64,000 bases of DNA, from NCBI RefSeq assembly GCF_000025325.1, contig NC_013743.1:1612001-1676000 (forward strand), in the 5' to 3' direction. The stretch's first letter is position 1. Each line of letters starts with the position of its first letter. The position numbers and the translations under genes were made by a program. Origin of the DNA: Haloterrigena turkmenica DSM 5511 (GTDB lineage Archaea; Halobacteriota; Halobacteria; Halobacteriales; Natrialbaceae). Positions 24,547 to 33,382 of the stretch are shown here, in pieces. A model generated the notes under the pieces. That model ran no database searches and was not told the origin of the DNA. It was given only the letters and a program-made list of their open reading frames with translations.

Positions 24547-24996
24547 CCTTCTCGCGAGTACTATACGACGAGCGAAGCGTGGCGCGTAGCGCCACGGAAT
24601 AGCGAACGGCGAAGCCGTGAGCGAAGCGAGGAGTCTCGCGAGCGAGAAAGCGACACGTTGGGATTCGAATCAGGGAGTGAAGCGAACGGAGTGAGCGGAA
24701 CGACCGTGGTTCGAATCCCATCCCCACCGTTGCTGTCGCGAACAATCTCGTGAGCGACAGCGAGACGGTTGGATTCGAAGAACGGAACGAGGGAGCGAAG
24801 CGACCGGCGTTCCGGTAGTTCGAATCCCATCCCCACCGTCTTCTCAGGAGCATCATACGGCGAGCGAAGCGAGGAGTAGCGCGAGTGAGACGACGACACG
24901 CCGAAAGACGAATCGGAACCGGCCACGACTGGCGTCGGTTCGTCGCCTGTACTCGCAGGTGGAACACACACTCGCGTCCGATGTGAACACTCCGCA
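24547..24996. repeat. Tandem units headed by copies of the tRNA-Ser 3' end
   Basis: The 21-base tRNA end GTTCGAATCCCATCCCCACCG (24526-24546) recurs exactly at 24709-24729 and 24818-24838. The three spacers show two related types. The 33 bases after copies 1 and 3 (24547-24579 and 24839-24871) align without gaps at 26 positions. The spacer after copy 2 is of a different type, shared with the tRNA-Thr tail. Each copy is preceded by an inverted T-arm segment that can pair with it (24659-24669 with 24710-24720; 24771-24779 with 24819-24827). No gene is seen up to the ATG at 24997. Confidence 0.85.
24732..24761 (+). repeat. Hairpin with 14-base loop following tRNA-tail copy 2
   Basis: GCTGTCGC (24732-24739) pairs perfectly with GCGACAGC (24754-24761) around the loop GAACAATCTCGTGA. 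It begins two bases after the second tRNA-Ser tail copy. A hairpin with the same loop pattern and a compensated stem change sits at 47852-47879, directly after tRNA-Thr. Confidence 0.75.
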
Positions 24997-25332
24997 ATGA
25001 GCGACGCCGACGACTCCGGACCGGATACGCCCGGAACCGACCAAGAAGAGATCGACGAGGACGCCAGACTCCTCGGCAACGAGCCCGATGAGGAGGCGAT
25101 CGACGAACCGACCCGAAGCCAGGAGCAGGAGGCCCAGGAGACCTACTGGATGGTCAAAGAGATGGTGGCCATCGGGATCTTCTCGATTCTCGGCGTCATC
25201 CTGCTCGGGTTCGGACTGCTGCAGGCGGGGGGACTCGTCGAGATACCGGGCCCGTTCGGCGACTGGATCACGTTCATCGCGCTCGCGGCGCTCCTCGTCG
25301 CGGCGTTCGCGTGGACCCAGCGGGGAACGTAA
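24997..25332 (+). CDS. Haloarchaeal acidic membrane protein
   Basis: This 111-residue protein has a strongly acidic cytosolic N-terminus (residues 1-48, rich in Asp and Glu) followed by two hydrophobic segments (about 54-75 and 88-106) separated by GGLVEIPGPFGDW. The C-terminus is a short WTQRGT. The architecture is common in uncharacterised haloarchaeal families; I do not recognise a named domain with certainty. It is convergent with the lipid-kinase gene, with 15 bases between stops. Confidence 0.75.
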   Translation: MSDADDSGPDTPGTDQEEIDEDARLLGNEPDEEAIDEPTRSQEQEAQETYWMVKEMVAIGIFSILGVILLGFGLLQAGGLVEIPGPFGDWITFIALAALLVAAFAWTQRGT

Positions 25333-25347
25333 AGCCGTTCGGACCGG

Positions 25348-26283
25348 TCACGGTCTCGAGGCGTACGCCTCGCCTACGCAGACACGGAGCGCCCGCGGTC
25401 GGACGCCGATCTCGACGCGGTCGTACTCGCGGCGCTCCCCGTCGAGACTGAACCGCACCGGGTCGTCCTCGAGAGCGACGACCTCGAGTTCGGACGCCTC
25501 GATCGTCGTGACGTGGGGCGTCTCTCGATCGAAGAGTCGCCGTTCGACGGCTTCTGCGATCGCGTCTGTGGGCGGGAGTCGATCGACGACCGTCACCTCG
25601 AGCCGTCCGGTTTCGGCGTTCGACGGCTCGTCCGGACCGGTGAATCCTCGAAGGGTGCCGACGAGCAGGCAGAGCGCCTCTCCCTCCCAGATGTACTCCT
25701 CGCCGTCGGCGACGGCGTCGACCGCGACCTCGAGGCCGTCGAACTGCCGCGCGGTCTGGACGCCCTCGATCACGAACGCGAGCGTGCCGATCCGCTCTTT
25801 GAGCTCCCCGGAGGTGCTCGTGCTCGCCGACGCCGGCAACCCCGCGATGGCCGAGAGCACGAACGGTTCCCCGTCGGCGACGCCGAGGTCTAGTCGTCCC
25901 GTGGTCCCTCGTCGCGCGGCCGCGAAGCCGTCGTCGATGCTCTCGATTCCGAGGCCCGACGCGTAGATGTTGGCCGTGCCAGCCGGGATCACCGAGAGGG
26001 TCACGTCCTCGAGCGCGTCGGCCGCGACGAGCCCCTGGACGACCTCGTGGATCGTTCCGTCACCGCCGCAAGCCGCGAGGAGGTCGACGCCGTCGGCCGC
26101 CGCTGTGGCTGCGAGTTCGGACGCGTGACCGGCCCGCTCGGTCTCGACGACCGAAAAGCCGTGCTCGGCAGCGAGTCGCCGCACTCGCTCCGCGTGATCG
26201 GCCTCACCGCTCGTCGGGTTGAGAACGAGACGGTGCGTGCGTTCGGCCGCCCCGCCCGTCGGAGCCCCGCCACGATTGATCAC
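25348..26283 (-). CDS. Diacylglycerol/lipid kinase family protein
   Basis: This 311-residue protein of the DAGK catalytic family (YegS/BmrU type) phosphorylates a lipid or related alcohol with ATP. The N-terminal domain has LVLNPTSGEADHAERVRRLA and the nucleotide loop GGDGTIHEVVQGL, with SVIPAGTANIYASGLGI downstream. The C-terminal beta-rich domain ends RVEIGVRPRALRVCV. Archaeal lipids lack diacylglycerol, so the substrate may be an archaeal diether or dolichol-like lipid. The gene is 85 bases upstream of the stop of the FNT gene on the same strand, so co-transcription from the FNT promoter is possible. Confidence 0.85.
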   Translation of the reverse strand: MINRGGAPTGGAAERTHRLVLNPTSGEADHAERVRRLAAEHGFSVVETERAGHASELAATAAADGVDLLAACGGDGTIHEVVQGLVAADALEDVTLSVIPAGTANIYASGLGIESIDDGFAAARRGTTGRLDLGVADGEPFVLSAIAGLPASASTSTSGELKERIGTLAFVIEGVQTARQFDGLEVAVDAVADGEEYIWEGEALCLLVGTLRGFTGPDEPSNAETGRLEVTVVDRLPPTDAIAEAVERRLFDRETPHVTTIEASELEVVALEDDPVRFSLDGERREYDRVEIGVRPRALRVCVGEAYASRP

Positions 26284-26368
26284 GCCGGTATCGAACGGGA
26301 TCGACGCTCAAGTACGCTCGGCCGGACTCGGCCGGGCGGCGACGGTTCGCCGCGTCGGTCACCGGCGG

Positions 26369-27157
26369 TCAGTCGTCGGACGAGCGCGCTCCTTCGACCT
26401 GCGCGATGTGACTGAACGTGACGAGACCGAGTCCGCCTATCACGTTTCCGGCCGTCACGACGACGGTCGTCGTTCCCAGCGCGCCGACGCCGATATCGGC
26501 GCCGAACCGCATCCCGAAGAAGACGTGGAGAACGGTGACGATGACGTGATCGAAGGGGCCGAGCGCCAGCAGGATGCCGACGATGTACGCCACAGCGATC
26601 CGACCGCCGACGCCGTCGACCGCCGCGAGGAGGTGGGAGAGCAACGCCACGAGCGCACCGCCCGCGATGGCGTCCGCGAACACCCCTCTCGGCTCCCGGT
26701 GGACGATCTCCTCGGCGACCGTCACCAGCGCCTCGCCCGTTCCGGAGGGTAGCGCGCCGGGAACCGACAGCACGAGCACCATGAGGGCGCCGCCGACGAG
26801 ATTTAAGGCGAACGTGACGGACCACAGGCGAAGCAGCGGTCCGATCAACCACGAGTCGTCTCGTTCGATCGCCGTCGCGACGGGATCGAAGAAGTTCTCG
26901 TTGAACAGCTCCGACCGCCCGACGACCAACATCACGAGGGCGAGGCCGAACGCGAGCGATCCCGGGAGTTTCGCGACGTCACCGGCCCGCGGTTCGACGA
27001 CCGAGTGGACGATACCGAGCGCCGCGAGGCCGAAGACGATCGTGAACCCGGCGATGAACCCGGTCGAGATCAGTTCGAGCAGCGACTGATCGAGGCGACG
27101 CTCTCCCTCTTTGGCCGCGCGATGGAAGATCTCGGAGGGATCGGGCGCGATAGGCAT
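26369..27157 (-). CDS. Formate/nitrite transporter (FNT) family channel, copy 1
   Basis: This 262-residue protein begins MPIAPDPSEIFHRAAKEGER and has six hydrophobic segments in the FNT/aquaporin-like fold. Family blocks are LISTGFIAGFTIVFGLAALG and RSELFNENFFDPVATAIER (Omega-type loop region), with GGALVALLSHLLAA in the second half. Archaeal FNT proteins can pass formate, nitrite, hydrosulfide or acetate, and the substrate is not evident. The ATG at 27157 is supported by a TATA element (TATTTCTC on minus, 27183-27190); the longer frame to 27406 is basic and unconserved. A second FNT lies at 30009. Confidence 0.83.
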   Translation of the reverse strand: MPIAPDPSEIFHRAAKEGERRLDQSLLELISTGFIAGFTIVFGLAALGIVHSVVEPRAGDVAKLPGSLAFGLALVMLVVGRSELFNENFFDPVATAIERDDSWLIGPLLRLWSVTFALNLVGGALMVLVLSVPGALPSGTGEALVTVAEEIVHREPRGVFADAIAGGALVALLSHLLAAVDGVGGRIAVAYIVGILLALGPFDHVIVTVLHVFFGMRFGADIGVGALGTTTVVVTAGNVIGGLGLVTFSHIAQVEGARSSDD

Positions 27158-27507
27158 GGACTGACAATCGTTGCATCTGACAGGAGAAATAGGACGTGCC
27201 TGCGTCCCCGTACACGTATCACTCGACGGGAACGCCCGGCTACCTCGTCGCTCGAAGCCGGTGTCCCGGGTCGCCGGTCGATCGGTCGAAGCAGGTGCCT
27301 CGAGTCGGCGGTCGACCGTCCGCGACGCCCTCGCTCGTCTCGATCGTCTGGGGCCGGGCCCTCCGAACGGACGATCGAGAGCAGAGAGGGGTCGAGTGGT
27401 GTTCAAATACTTATAATTTACTGTATGAAATCAATCTTCTCGAGCGATATAAGCTGCTTTCGTAAACGCGCGCGAGCTTTTCAACTCCACCTCGACTATG
27501 GGGTGTG

Positions 27508-29898
27508 ATGGCAGAGCACACGCGAACGCTGGACTTCAAGATCGCCTTCGCGATCGGTCTCGGGACGATGATCGCAGCGGGGATCTTCTCGCTGTCCGGG
27601 GCCGCCGTCGCGATGATCGGCTCGAGCGCCATCATCGCGTTCGTCATCGCGGCCCTCGTCGCGGGCATTACCGCCGCCAGCTACTCCGAGTTCGCCTCCA
27701 TCTACTCGGAGAACGGCGGCGGCTACCTGTTCAACTCCCGGACCTTCGAGGAACGGCGGCTGCTGACGTACGGAGTCGGAGCGTCGCTGTTCCTCGGGTA
27801 CACGGGGACGACCGCCTTTTACCTGGCGACGATGGACGAGTGGTTCGTTCGGTTCATCATTCCCGAGTCGCTGCACTGGCTCCCGCACGGGACCGCCGGC
27901 GTGGTGACGGCGGTCCTGCTGGGCGTGCTCAACGTTCGGGGGACCGAGGAGTCCGGGACCTTCCAGTTGCTGGTGACCGGCGCGAAGGTGGCGGTCCTGC
28001 TGGCGTTCATCGCCGGGGCGTTCGCCTATCGCGGGCCGGCCACGGCGACGGCGAACTTCGCCGGCCAGTTTCAGGCCGACGCCGTGGGGATCGTCACGGT
28101 CGCGGCGCTGGCGTTCATCACGTTCTTCGGGTTCTCGGCTATCGCCGCCAGCGCCGGCGAGATCATCGAACCCCGTCGGACCGTTCCGAGAGCCATCGCC
28201 GCCAGCATCGTCACGGTCACGATTCTGTACGCGCTGGTCATCGTCGCCATGACGAACTCGACGGTGCCGCCGGAGATCGTCGCCGAAGAGGGCGAGACGG
28301 CGATGGGGCTGGTCGCGGAGGGGTTCCTCGGTCCCCCCGGGCAGGCGCTGATCGTCGCCGGGGCGGTGTTCTCGATGGTGTCGGCCTCGAACGCATCGAT
28401 CCTGGCCGCCACCGGTATCGGCTCGCTCATGGCCCGGCGCGGCCAGGCCCCTCGCCCGCTCTTTCGCATCCACTCCGACTACGGGACGCCGTTCTGGAGC
28501 GTCGTGACCGTCACCGCGACCATCGTGGCGATGATCGTCTTCTTCATCGGGCTGTTCCCCGCGGAGAACGCGCCGCTGGGACTGGACCTCGGGTTGACGG
28601 CGCTGACGGGGTTCGCGACGCTGAACCTCCTATTGCCGCTGTCGGTGGTGAACGCGGCGCTGATCGTCCATCGCCGGCGGTTTCCGGACGTCGAACGGGG
28701 CTTCCGGGTCCCCGGGGTCCCCGTCGTCCCCGCCCTCGGCATCCTGGCGAACCTCGCACTGATCTACAACCTACCGGTCCGGGGCGTCGTGACGGGGATC
28801 GCACTCGTGGCAGTCCTCCTGGTCGCGTACCTCACGTGGGGCGGTGCACCGGAGGTCGAAGAGCTACTCCGAGAGGTCGTGCCAGCCGAGCGCGGCGGGA
28901 CCGAACCCGCGACCGCTGCGGGCGAGAGCGGATCCGGGGCGAATCCGGCGACCGAGGGCGCGGCCGAGACGTCCGAAGAGTCCGAGACTTCCGGCGAGCG
29001 ATTCCGCGTACTCGTGCCGATCGCGCGTCCGGAACGGGCCCCGGGATACGTGCGGCTGGCTGCAGCACTCGGCCGGGGTCGCGAGCGCGAGCCGTTCGTA
29101 CAGGTGCTCAACGTCACCGAGATCCCGGATCAGACGCCCCACGAGGTGGTCGCAGAGACGGCCCAGGGACGCGCCGACCGCATCGCGGACGCCCTCGCCG
29201 ACGAATCGCTCGACGTCGAGTACTCGGTCGAGGGTCACACCTCCCGAGATGTCGCCTTCGACGTCGTCCAGACCGCCCGAAACGGCGACGCCGACCTGAT
29301 CCTGATGGGGTATCCCGACGAACACCCGGGGCTCACCGAGGCGGTCGAGTACGATGCTCCGTGTGACGTGGTGTTCGCCGCGGGGTTCGACGACGTCGAT
29401 CCCGATTCGATAGCGACGGTGACCGTCGGCGCGGGCGGGGGTCCGCACCACCGCGGATCGCTCTCAACGGTCCGATCGCTCATCAAACGAGGGGGCGACG
29501 TGCAGGTCGTCTCCGTCACGCCGGGCGACGGAGGCACGCCGGAGGACCCTGCCGACACCGTCGCCGCCCTCGACGGGGTGGACGTCGACGTCACCGAGGT
29601 AGCGGCGGCGACGGTCGCCGACGGGCTGGTCGAGGCCGCCGAGACCGACGGCGGCGTCCTCGTCGTCGGTGCGTCTCGCGACCGTCGCCTCAGCCAGTGG
29701 GTGTTCGGAAGCACGCCCGACCGGGTGGTCGACCGCGCCGAGGAGGCCGCCGTTCCGGTGCTGGTCTACGCCAGCGCCAGCGGTGTCCCCGGGCGAATCG
29801 AGGACTACCTCTTCCCCGTCTACCGGTACCTGCGCAGACGACTTCGCAACGCCGGTATTCGCCCGTTCCGCAGGTTCGATCCGAGTCACGCCGACTGA
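27508..29898 (+). CDS. APC-family amino-acid permease fused to two UspA domains
   Basis: The 796-residue protein has an APC-type transporter (about residues 1-455, twelve hydrophobic segments, starting LDFKIAFAIGLGTMIAAGIFSLSG, with GFSAIAASAGEIIEPRRTVPRAI). An acidic linker (about 460-500) follows. Then come two universal stress protein domains (about 500-640, FRVLVPIARPERAPGYVRLAAAL; and about 645-770, VTVGAGGGPHHRGSLSTVRSLI) that may bind nucleotide and gate transport. Such fusions are widespread in haloarchaea as presumed amino-acid or polyamine uptake systems. The ATG at 27508 is preferred over the GTG at 27505; a TATA-like CTTTTCAA (27477-27484) lies 24-31 bases upstream. FNT genes flank it on both sides. 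Confidence 0.87.
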   Translation: MAEHTRTLDFKIAFAIGLGTMIAAGIFSLSGAAVAMIGSSAIIAFVIAALVAGITAASYSEFASIYSENGGGYLFNSRTFEERRLLTYGVGASLFLGYTGTTAFYLATMDEWFVRFIIPESLHWLPHGTAGVVTAVLLGVLNVRGTEESGTFQLLVTGAKVAVLLAFIAGAFAYRGPATATANFAGQFQADAVGIVTVAALAFITFFGFSAIAASAGEIIEPRRTVPRAIAASIVTVTILYALVIVAMTNSTVPPEIVAEEGETAMGLVAEGFLGPPGQALIVAGAVFSMVSASNASILAATGIGSLMARRGQAPRPLFRIHSDYGTPFWSVVTVTATIVAMIVFFIGLFPAENAPLGLDLGLTALTGFATLNLLLPLSVVNAALIVHRRRFPDVERGFRVPGVPVVPALGILANLALIYNLPVRGVVTGIALVAVLLVAYLTWGGAPEVEELLREVVPAERGGTEPATAAGESGSGANPATEGAAETSEESETSGERFRVLVPIARPERAPGYVRLAAALGRGREREPFVQVLNVTEIPDQTPHEVVAETAQGRADRIADALADESLDVEYSVEGHTSRDVAFDVVQTARNGDADLILMGYPDEHPGLTEAVEYDAPCDVVFAAGFDDVDPDSIATVTVGAGGGPHHRGSLSTVRSLIKRGGDVQVVSVTPGDGGTPEDPADTVAALDGVDVDVTEVAAATVADGLVEAAETDGGVLVVGASRDRRLSQWVFGSTPDRVVDRAEEAAVPVLVYASASGVPGRIEDYLFPVYRYLRRRLRNAGIRPFRRFDPSHAD

Positions 29899-30008
29899 AG
29901 AACCGGAAACCATCCCGTCTGTCCGTCTCCGCCTCGGCTACGTGTCGGAACACCTTCGAGGAACGGAAGACGCGCAATCGCCGAGAGCGGGAGCGAAGTC
30001 GCGTGCGC

Positions 30009-30866
30009 TCACCCCGCGCCGCGGACGACGTGGCTGTACTTCAACAGGCCGACGAACACGCCGCCGCCGACCGCGTTCCCGAGCGTCGAGAGGGCGAGGA
30101 ACGCGACGTAGTCCGCGAGCGTGACCGACGGTGAGAGGGCGAGGCCGAACAGCACCTCGACGTTCCCGACGATGGAGTGGGGGAGGTGGAGGATGCCGAT
30201 CGAGGCCGTGACCATCCAGACGATCAGCACGCGGCTCAGCGTCTCCTGTGCGGCGGTGACCAGCCACGCCAGCAGGCCCATCAGCCATCCCGCGAAGATG
30301 CCGGCGACGAATAGCCAGCCGAGGCCGTGGTCGACGAGTTTGTGCGCGATCGTCACGAACGCCGCCGGCGAAGCGACGCCGAGGTTCGGCATCAGGGTGA
30401 CGACGAGCACCGTGAACACCGCGCTGCCGACGACGTTGCTGGCGTAGACCAGCCCCCAGAGTCGCCCCAGTCCGCGGACCGATGCTCGACCGTCGAGGAC
30501 CGGCATCACCGCCACGGTCGTGTGCTCGGTGAACAGTTCCGAACGGCCGATGATGACGAAGATGAACCCAACCGAGTACGCGCTCGCCAGCAGTAGCTCG
30601 GTCTGTAGGTCGCCGTAGCCGCCGGTCGAGAGCGTCAGCATGACCGCCATCAACAGCGGACCGAATCCGATGTCGAGACCCGCCGAAAACCCGGAGAGGA
30701 CCAGCCCGGTCGTCTCGCGGTAGATCTCGTGTAAGCCGCTGTCGATCAGCGACTCGAGGACCTCCGGCGTCGGGGTCTGTTCGGTGACGATCGAGCCCTC
30801 AGGGATCTGCTCGGAACCGGAGTCGACGTTCGAGTCCGCCTTCGACTCCGGGCTGCCGTCGCTCAC
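30009..30866 (-). CDS. Formate/nitrite transporter (FNT) family channel, copy 2
   Basis: This second FNT-type channel has about 285 residues, an acidic N-terminal arm and six hydrophobic segments. Blocks are LVLSGFSAGLDIGFGPLLMAVMLTLS, IFVIIGRSELFTEHTTVAVMPVLDGR and GIFAGWLMGLLAWLVTAAQETLSR, then HLPHSIVGNVEVLFGL. The GTG at 30866 (reading VSDGSPESKAD) is my choice; an ATG at 30953 would add 29 basic residues and cannot be excluded. It is convergent with the permease gene. It differs clearly from copy 1, so this is an old duplication rather than a recent one. Confidence 0.8.
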   Translation of the reverse strand: MSDGSPESKADSNVDSGSEQIPEGSIVTEQTPTPEVLESLIDSGLHEIYRETTGLVLSGFSAGLDIGFGPLLMAVMLTLSTGGYGDLQTELLLASAYSVGFIFVIIGRSELFTEHTTVAVMPVLDGRASVRGLGRLWGLVYASNVVGSAVFTVLVVTLMPNLGVASPAAFVTIAHKLVDHGLGWLFVAGIFAGWLMGLLAWLVTAAQETLSRVLIVWMVTASIGILHLPHSIVGNVEVLFGLALSPSVTLADYVAFLALSTLGNAVGGGVFVGLLKYSHVVRGAG

Positions 30867-31092
30867 GGAATCACCACCGAGGACAGACGAGACGTGCGGT
30901 CGTTCGGTCGATCCGTCCGCGGTTAATGGTCGGCTCAACGGTCCCCACAGCATTGGATTTGGTGTTTCACGTGTCACTTTCCGTGCCACCGCGACTCGCC
31001 CCGTCCAGCGAGCTCGCCGTCGCCGACGTCGTTTCGCCGCTCGAGCAGCTCGCTTGCAGCGAACCGAAGGCGGTCCCGATCGAACGGCCCGT

Positions 31093-31920
31093 ATGGAACT
31101 GTGGTCAGCGACCGCGGGACAGCCGTCGCCGATCGATATCCTCTCGACATCGAGTGCCGCGTTCGGCATCGTCGACGCGCTCACCGCGACGTTCGCGATC
31201 GGCCTCGCGCTGGTCCACGTCTTCGCCGGGCGACTCCGGTTCCTCGAGGCGATCCCGCGCAGCCGATGGCTCTCGGTCGCGGGCGGGGTCTCGGTTGCGT
31301 ACATCTTCGTTCACCTCCTGCCGGAGGTCGGCGCCGCCGCGGCCGCCATCGACGAGAGCGGGACGGTCCTCGCTACCGTCGACCGCCACGTCTACCTCGT
31401 GACGCTCGCTGGATTCGTCGTTTTCTACGGCCTCGAGCGGTTCGCCGTGATCGGAACCGACGCCGACGACGCGACCGGGACGGAAACCGACGGCGGCGAC
31501 GAACCCGAACGGTCGCCGGACGACGTCTTCTGGGTCCACGCGAGTTCGTTCGCCGCCTACAACGCGCTCATCGGGTACCTCCTCGTCCACCGCGAGGAGC
31601 CCGGCGTCGCGAGCCTGACGTTCTTCTTCGTCGCGATGGCGCTGCACTTCGTCGTGAACGACTTCGGGCTCCGCGAACACCACGGGCGAATCTACCACCG
31701 GTACGGCCGGTGGCTGCTCGCGGCGGCGGTGCTCCTCGGCGCCACCGTCGGCTACGTGACGCCCGTGAGCGAGTTCGTTCTCGCGCTCCTCCTGGCCTTC
31801 CTCGGCGGCGGCGTCATCCTCAACGTGATCAAAGAGGAGCTCCCCTCGAAGCGTCGCAGCCGGTTCTGGGCCTTCGCCGTCGGCGCCGCCGCGTACACGC
31901 TCCTCTTGCTCGCCGCGTAG
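31093..31920 (+). CDS. ZIP-like integral membrane protein
   Basis: This 275-residue protein has about eight hydrophobic segments. Features reminiscent of ZIP metal transporters are HVFAGRLRFLEAIPR after segment 1, VAYIFVHLLPEVG (HxxPE, as in ZIP helix 4) and ALHFVVNDFGLREHHGRIYHRYG with several histidines. An acidic cytosolic loop (about 125-150) separates the halves. The order of motifs is not canonical, so the metal-transport role is inferred. The gene is divergent from FNT copy 2 and 110 bases upstream of the AI-2E-type gene. Confidence 0.7.
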   Translation: MELWSATAGQPSPIDILSTSSAAFGIVDALTATFAIGLALVHVFAGRLRFLEAIPRSRWLSVAGGVSVAYIFVHLLPEVGAAAAAIDESGTVLATVDRHVYLVTLAGFVVFYGLERFAVIGTDADDATGTETDGGDEPERSPDDVFWVHASSFAAYNALIGYLLVHREEPGVASLTFFFVAMALHFVVNDFGLREHHGRIYHRYGRWLLAAAVLLGATVGYVTPVSEFVLALLLAFLGGGVILNVIKEELPSKRRSRFWAFAVGAAAYTLLLLAA

Positions 31921-32030
31921 GTCGAAGGGACGCCGTCGGAGCCGCACCGACCCGTTCGCGGCGACGCTCTGGCTCGGACGCGTGCAGTCGCACGCCGGAC
32001 GTTTTTGCACGGCGCCGTCGGAGCCGTACT

Positions 32031-33122
32031 ATGTCCGCGCTCCGCGGCTGGGACGGCCGTCGCGCCGTCTGGGTCGGCCTCGGTTTGCTCATCGCCCTCG
32101 CGATCGGATTCGCCCTCTATGCCTACGTCGGAACGGTCTTGTTCGCGATCTTCCTCTACTACGCCACGCGACCGTTCTACCGCCTGCTCGATCGACGCCT
32201 CGAGCATCCGAACGTGACGGCGACGGTCACGATCCTGGCCGTCGTCGTCCCCATGTTCGTCGTCGTCGGCTACGCGGGACTCGTGGCCCTCCAGGAGCTC
32301 GACCGGTTCCTCGCCGCGAGCGATCTCGAGGCCTATCGGTCGGCCCTCCAGCCGTACCTCTCGATCGCTCGAGAGCGGAACCTAGATCGGCTCCGACGAC
32401 TGCTCACCTCCGATACGGGCCGGTCGATCACCTCGGTCCTTCGTCGGGGCCTTCCCGGGCTCCTCGAGCGGCTCTCGACGATCGCGGGGCTCGTCTTCTC
32501 TGTCCTCGCGCGATTTTTCCTCATGCTCACGTTCCTCTTTTACCTGCTGCGCGACGACGAGACGCTCCGACGGTGGTTCGCTCGGAGCGTCGACGGCGAC
32601 GAGCAGATCGTCTCGTTTCTCGAGGCGGTCGACGACGACCTCGAGACGATCTTCGTCAGCAACCTCGCGATCGTCGGCGTGGCAGCCGCCATCGCCGCCG
32701 TCACCTATCTGGCTCTGAATATGGTTGCGTCGGGCGGAGCGGTCGTCGGAACGCCGGTGTTGCTCGCCGTCCTGATCGGGGTCGGGACACTGATTCCCGC
32801 GGTCGGCATGAAGATCGTCTACGTCCCGTACGGCCTGTACCTCCTCGGCCTCGCGCTCGCGACGCCGACGCCGATCTGGCAGCCGATCGCGTTCTTCGTC
32901 CTCTCGTTTACCGTCGTGGACACGATTCCCGACTTCTTCGCCCGATCGCTGCTCTCGGCGCGCAGCGGCGTCCACATGGGGCTGGTCCTGCTGGGATACT
33001 TCCTCGGGACGCTCGCGTTCGGCTGGTACGGGCTCTTCCTCGGCCCGATCGTCGTGGTGCTGGCGGTCCACTTCGCCGATCGAATATTCCCCGACCTCGC
33101 GACCGCGCTGCTGGCTCGCTGA
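32031..33122 (+). CDS. AI-2E (TqsA/YdiK) family transporter
   Basis: This 363-residue membrane protein of the AI-2E transporter superfamily begins MSALRGWDGRRAVWVGLGLL. Typical blocks are FLYYATRPFYRLLDRRLEHP, the central coiled region (ALQPYLSIARERNLDRLRRLLTS), LTFLFYLLRDDETLRRWF, and the C-terminal GTLIPAVGMKIVYVPYGLYLL and GVHMGLVLLGYFLGTLAFGWYGLFLGPI. Some archaeal members are Na+/H+ antiporters rather than signal exporters, so the substrate is open. The ATG at 32031 is set by TTTTTGC (32002-32008), 23-29 bases upstream, indicating a leaderless message. Confidence 0.88.
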   Translation: MSALRGWDGRRAVWVGLGLLIALAIGFALYAYVGTVLFAIFLYYATRPFYRLLDRRLEHPNVTATVTILAVVVPMFVVVGYAGLVALQELDRFLAASDLEAYRSALQPYLSIARERNLDRLRRLLTSDTGRSITSVLRRGLPGLLERLSTIAGLVFSVLARFFLMLTFLFYLLRDDETLRRWFARSVDGDEQIVSFLEAVDDDLETIFVSNLAIVGVAAAIAAVTYLALNMVASGGAVVGTPVLLAVLIGVGTLIPAVGMKIVYVPYGLYLLGLALATPTPIWQPIAFFVLSFTVVDTIPDFFARSLLSARSGVHMGLVLLGYFLGTLAFGWYGLFLGPIVVVLAVHFADRIFPDLATALLAR

Positions 33123-33382
33123 GTCGAGCCGGCCGCGACGGCCGTCGAGCGCCGCGCCGTTGCAGCTGTCACCCGCGTAACTATGTGGTCGGCGTCACGA
33201 GTGCCGTGTATGATCGCTGCTGCCACTGCGTCCGCAGTCGGTACACGCTCGTCGGCTCGAGGGGCCGGTACGAGCGCGGCCTCCACCTCGAGTCCGCGCG
33301 TCCCGATCCCGGACCCGACGCCGACGGACCGCGGGTGTTCGGACCGAGACCGAGGCACCGCTCGAGTCGGGAGGGAACGACG

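Noticed and set aside
24526-24838. Copies of the tRNA-Ser end considered as extra tRNA genes or a CRISPR array.
   Set aside because: The copies contain only the T loop and acceptor 3' strand, with no anticodon arm. The three copies are unevenly spaced (183 and 109 bases) and lack the uniform repeat-spacer geometry of a CRISPR.
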